Program-made: the position numbers and the translations under genes
In this document: piece after piece, positions 57,966 through 64,000 of the stretch
Numbering within the stretch: position 1 is the stretch's first letter
Layout of the letters: each line of letters opens with the position of its first letter
DNA from: Rhexocercosporidium sp. MPI-PUGE-AT-0058
Taxonomy: Eukaryota > Ascomycota > Leotiomycetes > Helotiales
Assembly: GCA_020746875.1 (NCBI GenBank)
Contig: JAGTJL010000013.1
Location: 1,798,001-1,862,000, forward strand
DNA length: 64,000 nt
Direction of reading: 5' to 3'
Notes under the pieces: generated by a model
The model's database searches: none
Seen by the model: only the letters and a program-made list of their open reading frames with translations
Told to the model about the DNA's origin: nothing

Positions 57966-59958
57966 ATGTCTGGCATTGAGATCGCGGGTCTTGTGCTGGG
58001 CGGGTTTCCATTGTTGATCTCAACAGCTGAGCACTACCGGAAAGGCTTCGAACCGCTTGCGAAATGGTACAAATTCCGGACGCAGTTCATCGAGTTTGTC
58101 GATGCAGTGGATATACAGAAACAGCTATTTAACTTGAATCTGGAGTGCTTTTTGAGGTCGATTGATATTGAGGAGGATGAATTGCAGCGCTTTATGGAAG
58201 ATCCGCGGTATGAGGGGTGGCAGCGTCAGGAATTATTCCAACGATTAAAAGGTCGGCTCGGTCCGTCCCTCGGCGTGTTTAAGAGTACGCTCGAGACGAT
58301 GAACGGGTTGATGCATGATCTAGAAGCACTGTTATTGATCAAAGATGGCCAGGTAATGTTCAATCCGTGGACTTTGAGTGTTCCAAACTGACGTGAACCT
58401 CGTCTAGGTCGAGTGGTTGAAGGAGGGGTCGAGTAGAATGGACTACCAAATGTACCGTCTTCGTCACAGCTTCAGTAAGAAAGGCACTCGAGCCGTCGAA
58501 TCACTCAAATCGCACAATCGAACCCTCCAAAATCTGCTCGATAGTACCGAGAAACTTAGTAGCATGAAGGCGAAGCGGAAGGACACCACCTGGGCGAATG
58601 TATTCGAAGCCATAAGGAAGCATGCGAGTAGTGTCCATGCCGCACTTCGGTCTGGCTGGTCGTGTCAATGTGCTCCACATACTGCTTCTCTTCGGCTGGA
58701 GCAGAGGAAGACTGGGGATTGGGACTCGAGTTTCAATCTGGCATTCGGAGTTCCTCAAGATGCACAAACGATTGTTCGTCGAGAAGTCACGATCAAGGTC
58801 AGGAAGAACAAAGCTGGAGAATCGGTGGTTACGAAGTGCAGCATTCCGGAAGGAGTGATCAGAGATACTGCGAACAAGACACAGGCTGGCCTGAACGTTC
58901 TCCGCCAGAACTTCGAATCAAAATCTACATCTCAGATCACTGTTGTTCCGCGACCTCCGCTGTCAACTTCTGCTTCGATGCCTTCACCGGCCTCGTCATA
59001 TACAAGTTTCAAGTCGATCTTCCGGAATAGTAGCTCGAATGGAACGGATTGCTTGGTAGAAGATGGGCTCACCAGGTATAAAGTTCTGGCAGTGCTCGAA
59101 ACGTATTATCTGACACTTTGTAGGACTTCAACCAAGACCAATCGGACGAAGAACAAGAAACAAGCACGATTTGAAACACCTGTTGACCTAATAGTCCGAT
59201 CTACTCTTCAAACTTCTCCACCATCGCCACAGCCAATCCCGGTCGTCCAAATACTCGAGATCAAAGATCTCTGCTCCATTATTCGCTCCCAGGCCATCAA
59301 CACCCATTGCCTAGGCTTTCTGAGTGATGGAGAACACATGCACGACGTCCTTCCTTTTCCAACAGACGACACACCAGAAGGGGAAGCATACATCAGTTTA
59401 AGCGACATCTTATCAGAACAAGGAAGTCCTCGACTCAGTCCCCAGAAACGCTATAAACTAGCCACCATCTTAGCCTCCTCCCTCCTGCAACTTCAAACGA
59501 CACCATGGCTCATCGGGAACTTTGAAAAGAAAGGCATCTTCTTCTATCGCCACGGAAAAGATATATCACTCGAGCACCCATACGTCCAACACTCGTTTAC
59601 ACAGGCTGTCTGTGCCTCAAAATCCGATCACGAACTCCGCCTCGCAACACGCACCAGTCTCGATAAACTAGGTATTCTACTCCTTGAACTCTGTTTCGGC
59701 CAGCCTATTGAGGCTCAATCGATACGCAAACAATACCTCGTAGACGGCAAGGCACACCAAGGCACAGATTACATGACGGCGCGTGACTGGGCGGAGATGG
59801 TATGGGAGGAGGAACCGAAGCTAGAGCCGATTATCAAGAGCTGTTTGTTCTGCCCATTTGAAGAGAAGCCGGATTGGAGGAATAAAGACTTTACGCAGGC
59901 GGTTTATGCAAGTATTGTAGGCCCGCTTGATGACTATTTTGTTAGTAAATGGGCTTGA
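57966..59958 (+). CDS. DUF7580-like fungal protein (HeLo-like N-terminus)
   Basis: 645 residues from exons 57966-58352 and 58408-59958. The intron has a GTAATG donor and a GTCTAG acceptor. The N-terminus (MSGIEIAGLVLGGFPLLIST) is the hydrophobic helix that begins many fungal cell-death and incompatibility-type proteins. It is followed by helical HYRKGFEPLAKWYKFRTQFI. The middle is Ser/Lys-rich with a Ser-rich linker (about 300-350). The C-terminal domain has SLSDILSEQGSPRLSPQKRY, KLATILASSLLQLQTTPWL, KLGILLLELCFGQPIEAQSI and DFTQAVYASIVGPLDDYF. This kinase-like C-lobe pattern without catalytic motifs is typical of DUF7580. The start at 57966 has GTCATGT context. Divergent from, and perhaps co-regulated with, the large C2H2/RWD/RRM gene. 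Molecular role unknown. Confidence 0.85.
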
Positions 59959-60310
59959 GAGGGGTGCTTGGGAACCGAAACAACACATTTCGGGTGCAAC
60001 AGCTGGTCATATGGACATGGACTGCCACCACCAATTCCTGAGGGATACGGTGGTCTGCTGGGCATGTAACAGCGTGTGGACGTCGTATATGTATAGTGAA
60101 GTGGTTGTCACTTCACAAACCCACGATACGGCATGATATTGAGGCAGACTCGCGGCAAAAAGCTGTTGGCGTTCGAAACGCTACGAGTGCTGTATCCCAC
60201 GCTCTTCCTCGAGCAAGAACGAATCAGCTGGCTTGCAAGTGTTGTCCTCCAATTTGATATTCCAACACTTCAGCAACGCTCCAACAACGCCAAAACTCCC
60301 AGTCTAATAT
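59959..60310. other. Short convergent intergenic gap
   Basis: 352 bp between the stop codons of the DUF7580-like gene and the next minus-strand gene. No gene, repeat or RNA recognised. Confidence 0.5.
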
Positions 60311-61022
60311 TCAAATGGCCTTGCCGTATCGAAGAACCGCCTTGCTCCGAAACCGACGGGCATTGTTAGAGTATGGAACCGCAATCGCAACCAAATCTCC
60401 ACTATTCTCCGCGCTCGAAATAGGGTAAGGTGCGAAGTTGCCATTCCAGCTGACTCTGCCACATTCGACGCTCGCAGTGTTGTCTTCCCAGTACCACATC
60501 TCGATCGTCTGCACCATAAGTAAGCCTGTGTTCTTAAAAATCCTTACGAAAGCAGCTCACCTTCATTTCTCCAAGAAACTCGGTCCAATCCTTCCGATAC
60601 AAAATCTCTGGTCTCTGTTCTCCCATCTTCTTGTATAGATCTCTCCATCGAATCCAAGCTCCCTTTGGCAGACTGTGGTTCGTCTCGAAGTAATCGACGG
60701 TGATCGGGGTCTGCTTGCAGGTTGGGCATCGAGTACGGGCGTGGAAGGTATTGGTTGCAGCGGCGACCATCTGTCTGTAGTCAATAGCCATGTCTTGCTT
60801 CAATAGTTTACGCTTAATGAAGGCTTCTGCAGCGGTAGGACTGTCGTCGGCGAAGGTCTTGGCATACTCGCTCTGGAGGCTTATGAGGGAGGGTAAGACG
60901 CTACTGTCGTAGCTGATAGGCTCGTCGATGTCGTATTTAGCGGTAGATTTCGAGGAGATGGATTCAACGCTGCTGAATCGCTGTGGGGGTGGTGTGTAGA
61001 CGGTTCGCTCTGGTCGATCCAT
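60311..61022 (-). CDS. Hypothetical protein with CxxC motif
   Basis: Exons 61022-60561 and 60508-60311 (660 nt, 219 residues), with a 52-nt intron (GTGAGC...GGTGCAG). Starts MDRPERTVYTPPPQRFSSVE. The first third is Ser/Pro-rich and probably disordered. It continues SEYAKTFADDSPTAAEAFIK and a CPTCKQTPITVDYFE segment with one CxxC pair, then IRWRDLYKKMGEQRPEI. Exon 2 has MWYWEDNTASVECGRVSWNG, followed by a beta-rich end. It looks like a compact cytosolic domain; a lone CxxC suggests metal or disulfide use but no family is recognised. The clean intron and codon pattern support a real gene. Confidence 0.7.
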
Positions 61023-62470
61023 CTTCCCATGTGCTGAGATACTGTGGATGCTTGGGTTGTTCTTGAGAGAAATGCCAAAAGGGAAAGTTGCTTAGATTTG
61101 ATCTGAATGACGATATTTAGGGATGATGGCAGAGAGGTGAATGTTCCAACTGCGAGACGAAGCTGAACAGTTCAATTGGGATTTTGGCAGCTCACTTCGG
61201 GTATCCTTCGTCGGCAAGAGCGACCTGAAGGCCTTATTAAAAAACCTTCCCAGGTAGAGTGGAGAATGGCTGAAATATGAATGTTCAAGAGGATTACTGA
61301 GGCTTGTAGTGAAGCGTTCCAATATCTTCAGGTTCATCAAAGATATAGCAAAGATACAAGCAAGCAACTAGACCTGAGTAATTCAGCAACTTACCTACTA
61401 AGCCCCTCTTCAAAGATGAAAAAAAAAACCCCCCTGCGCAAGCTCATGTCCTTGGCTTTTCTCCGCACATGAACAATGAAAAGGCTACTAAAATAATGGG
61501 GCTCGCACATAAAGCTGCGAAGTGCAGTTGATTTGATTGATGCAGGTGCCGACGGTCTCGCCTCTTCAATTTCTCAAACAAGCTTGCAAAAGCAACGAGA
61601 CATATCAGACATGGTGCGTACCCGATATCTGGACGATGAAGCCTTTGGCAAAAAAGGGAACTCTTATCAAAAGTGTCATAGCAGGAAAGTACAGTACCAC
61701 GTGAGTAGCGATGAGCGAGATGAGGTCACCTATCAGTGTTGCTATTTTATGGTCGATTGAGGTCTCAGCAGAACTTTGATGAATCCGTGAGGAAATGGCT
61801 TACCCAACATCTAATTTTGTATTAGAACGTCATCTCGCTTTATCGAATAGCCTACTAGGCTTGCATCACGCTGCCGCATGACGTGGTACCTTGGCCCCAT
61901 CGGCTTATAGGTGCAAACGACTTCTAGTCTTGGGTTGTAGTTGTCTTATTAAATTTCCCGGCGCGTGCAGGCAGTAGTCAGTACATGATAAAACCCCACT
62001 TCAAGGCGGCAATCGAAGGGGCTTTTCCTTGGACTCACAACGCGGATTATTCTTCGGGGACGAGGTATATCAGATGCGATACACGCATGCGCTCAAGAAA
62101 GGCCACCCTTGGCTCGCTTCAATGTTTGAAGATACCTACCACATTTTTCCATAAGTCTTCCTGGTGCAGCGAGCTTATCAAATATCTGAAACACACTGTA
62201 TCATTCGTAATCCTCGCTAATCAAATATCGGTGTAGACAAAAAAGCGCAGTAATCACTAGAAAATAAAGCAGGGAATTTGATTAATGAAAAGATGGCGTG
62301 AGCCTCATTTGCGTTCTGTGTTTCCGTTTGTATCCTTTCCTAATATGCCCAAATGCTGATGCTCCCGATTGCTGACCAATGCACCCAAAATAAACTCTAC
62401 TAATCCATGCCCAAAAATGCTCCAAAGAACTAAAGTATGTGTATTGTACATCCGATGCAAAATGGCGAGC
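61023..62470. other. 1.4-kb intergenic region
   Basis: No supported gene. Short plus-strand frames (61281-61472, 61533-61760, 61985-62236) have no motif or splice partners. A short A run and C run occur at about 61420-61435. Confidence 0.45.
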
Positions 62471-63419
62471 TCAAGAACCACCACTGCCCTTTTCGATGCT
62501 GCGCATCGGAGTCCCATAGGCATAGTTCTTAGCACCGCTAGAGTAGTCCACGCCTTTCTCTCGTTTATGCGTCGCTGGGTAAAGCTTCGCACGTTTCTCA
62601 TAGTAGGCATCGTGAAGATCACCTTCAATCTTTGAGTTGTACGTTGCGTAGACAGCTCTGCGATCCTTACTGCTTGCGTTTGGGCCACTCCGATGAGCAA
62701 GAGAAGAGCCGAAGATCATCGTTTCTCCTGTTTTCAAGTCAATCTTTTGTTCTCAGAAAGAATCTACCATGATATATAGTCTATGCGAGACGTACCCGCG
62801 CTCATCTCTACCGGGAGCCACTTCTGAGCTGCAACCCATTCCGGAGTGATGCAATTGTCATTGCCAATCGGAACTGCCATCTTATGACTTCCTTCGACCA
62901 GTTCAAGGCAGCCGTTGAGAGACGTGGCATCATCGGCAGCAATCAGGATCGCCAAGTGCTGAAGCTTCTTGAAGTCACCGTAGCCAGTACGGTCAACGTG
63001 GGGTTGGAATCCACCTGATCCAGCAAACTTGAAATTTACTAAATGGATTTCAGCATGTTTCTATGTGTGCTTTTTTGGATGGATCGGGGGTATAAACTCT
63101 TTTCCTTGAACAGCAGCATCTCATCTCCATTCAATTGCTCAAGGATACCCAGTAGCTTGGCACCACGAAGTAGAGCTCCGAATTCAGAATGAGTATTGGC
63201 GAAGTTCTCGGTGCGGCAAAGAACTCGATCTCCAGATGAATTGACTTCTTCGTAAGGGATATAAGGGCAATCCATTGTTCGAGGAAGGTCGTGAATTTCT
63301 TGAACCCATGTCTGGAGCCCTCGAATCTCGGCAATTGAAAAGATATCTCCGATGATAAGGTATCCCGTCTCTTCAAAGACGGCCAATTGGTTTTCGCTGA
63401 GAATGTATTGCTGTGCCAT
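62471..63419 (-). CDS. PhyH-family 2-oxoglutarate/Fe(II) dioxygenase
   Basis: Phytanoyl-CoA-hydroxylase-like non-heme iron dioxygenase; in fungi such enzymes hydroxylate lipids or secondary metabolites. Exons 63419-63098, 63038-62796 and 62751-62471 sum to 846 nt, 281 residues. The start is MAQQYILSENQLAVFEETGY, typical of the family N-terminus ('F..~GY~~~'). The iron triad is visible as QPHVDRTGYG (His and Asp of HxD) and LAHRSGPN (distal His). The 2-oxoglutarate Arg region is SKDRRAVYATY. The substrate-side segment LNGCLELVEGSHKM is intact. Intron 1 has a weaker GTTTAT donor, set by the EKI|NFKFAGSGG join. Intron 2 is very short (44 nt, GTACGT...TCTGAG). An upstream in-frame extension to 63623 is not needed for the domain. 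No partner genes indicate a pathway. Confidence 0.92.
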
Positions 63420-64000
63420 GCTTGAGAGTTCCTTGAAAGATGGCGCCGAAGATTTGTTGACAAGCGTTTCTGCTCTACTTATTCTCCCTGAAGAAAAGCC
63501 ATGACGGTTTTTCTCGATGTCAGATATCACATTGCTCAAGTAAATACCTTCAACAAAGATCTGATGTTTGTTCCCGCCTCTTGTTCTGGGACGAGGGTGA
63601 CTGCAGCACATTGTTTGACCCATTTTGGCGGGTGGTTTCGTTGTTTGTCGTAGATGGAGAACGAAAAATCAATAATCTTATTTGGAAATTTTAGATGATG
63701 ATATGCTTGGATCTGGATCTGGTGCACAGCGGAATTCTCATCTTCATAAATATCACGGGTTTTGGGGGTCGGCTGAGTAACAGAAGCAAGGGATGACGAT
63801 GCAGAAGAGCGGAATACGCTTGCAAGCAAGCAGGCTTCCAAATCAGGCATCTCCAAAGATCAAACTCCCATGCAACTCGTATTTTGCTTTGTTTTTCTTT
63901 AAAGCATCTTCTGAAGAAAGTTCTTTGTTGGTTTTTCATTAATTAATGTTGTTGTTGTCGGTTCTGAAGATGACATAATCTTGCAGCTCTCTGACAACCT
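63420..64000. other. Upstream region with an unsupported reading frame
   Basis: 5' flank of the dioxygenase gene. A 104-codon minus-strand frame (63536-63850, MPDLEACLLASVFRSSASSS) is ATG-initiated and open but shows no family motif. It ends 117 bp before the dioxygenase start and might be an upstream exon or leader frame. The right end contains TTGTTGTTGT-like simple sequence near 63947. Confidence 0.35.

Noticed and set aside
1..64000. tRNA, rRNA or CRISPR arrays
   Set aside because: None recognised by eye; CRISPR is not expected in a fungal nuclear genome. A tRNA scan was not possible and could still find one.

Overview
The window is nuclear DNA of a filamentous ascomycete (Pezizomycotina). 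This is shown by short spliceosomal introns (about 44-70 nt, GT...CTRAC...AG), two PTH11-type 7-TM receptors (one with a CFEM domain), a class II DAHP synthase, a GH47 mannosidase, a Sur7/PalI-type membrane protein, an NLR relic, a C2H2/RWD protein with the N-terminal region common in this group, and a decayed piggyBac-type transposon. I cannot fix the class or genus from sequence alone. Gene models were built by hand; for each intact multi-exon model the summed exon length is a multiple of three.

Layout. 1-4.2 kb: a heavily disabled NLR (N-terminal domain, NACHT, ankyrins) on the minus strand, running off the left edge. 4.9-6.4 kb: CFEM-PTH11 receptor (-). 8.6-10.4 kb: secreted FAD-linked oxidoreductase (+). 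10.7-12.1 kb: truncated, frameshifted membrane glycoprotein (+). 12.1-15.8 kb: repeat-rich, AT-rich block holding a dead piggyBac-like element (12.56-14.62 kb). 17.6-19.4 kb: second PTH11-like receptor (-). 21.6-24.5 kb: a conserved housekeeping pair in divergent orientation, HYPK-like UBA protein (-) and class II DAHP synthase (+). 24.5-36.7 kb: gene-poor island with degenerate repeats, isolated intron-like signals, one possible small membrane protein and one pseudogene. 36.7-42.0 kb: Sur7/PalI-like protein (+), GH47 mannosidase (-), GNAT acetyltransferase (+). 42.0-48.5 kb: a run of broken genes (P-loop ATPase with TM helices, thioredoxin-like protein with a nonsense codon, Ser-rich/Cys-rich protein) and weak hypotheticals. 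49.5-63.4 kb: gelsolin-like protein (+), a very large C2H2/RWD/RRM protein (-), a divergently transcribed DUF7580-like protein (+), an unknown protein (-) and a PhyH-type dioxygenase (-).

The most unusual item is the 50.84-57.68 kb locus. A 49-nt intron with textbook signals removes the only stop between an N-terminal-helical/C2H2/RWD reading frame and a 1.1-kilo-residue RRM reading frame, giving a single predicted protein of 2204 residues (helical N-terminal region, zinc fingers, three RWD-like segments, zinc fingers, RRM, coiled coils, Whi3-like RRM). It shares a 282-bp divergent promoter with a DUF7580-like gene. Elsewhere the window shows striking gene decay: at least six loci carry stops or frameshifts, including a conserved HYPK gene with an apparent one-base deletion in a G run, which may instead be an assembly error.
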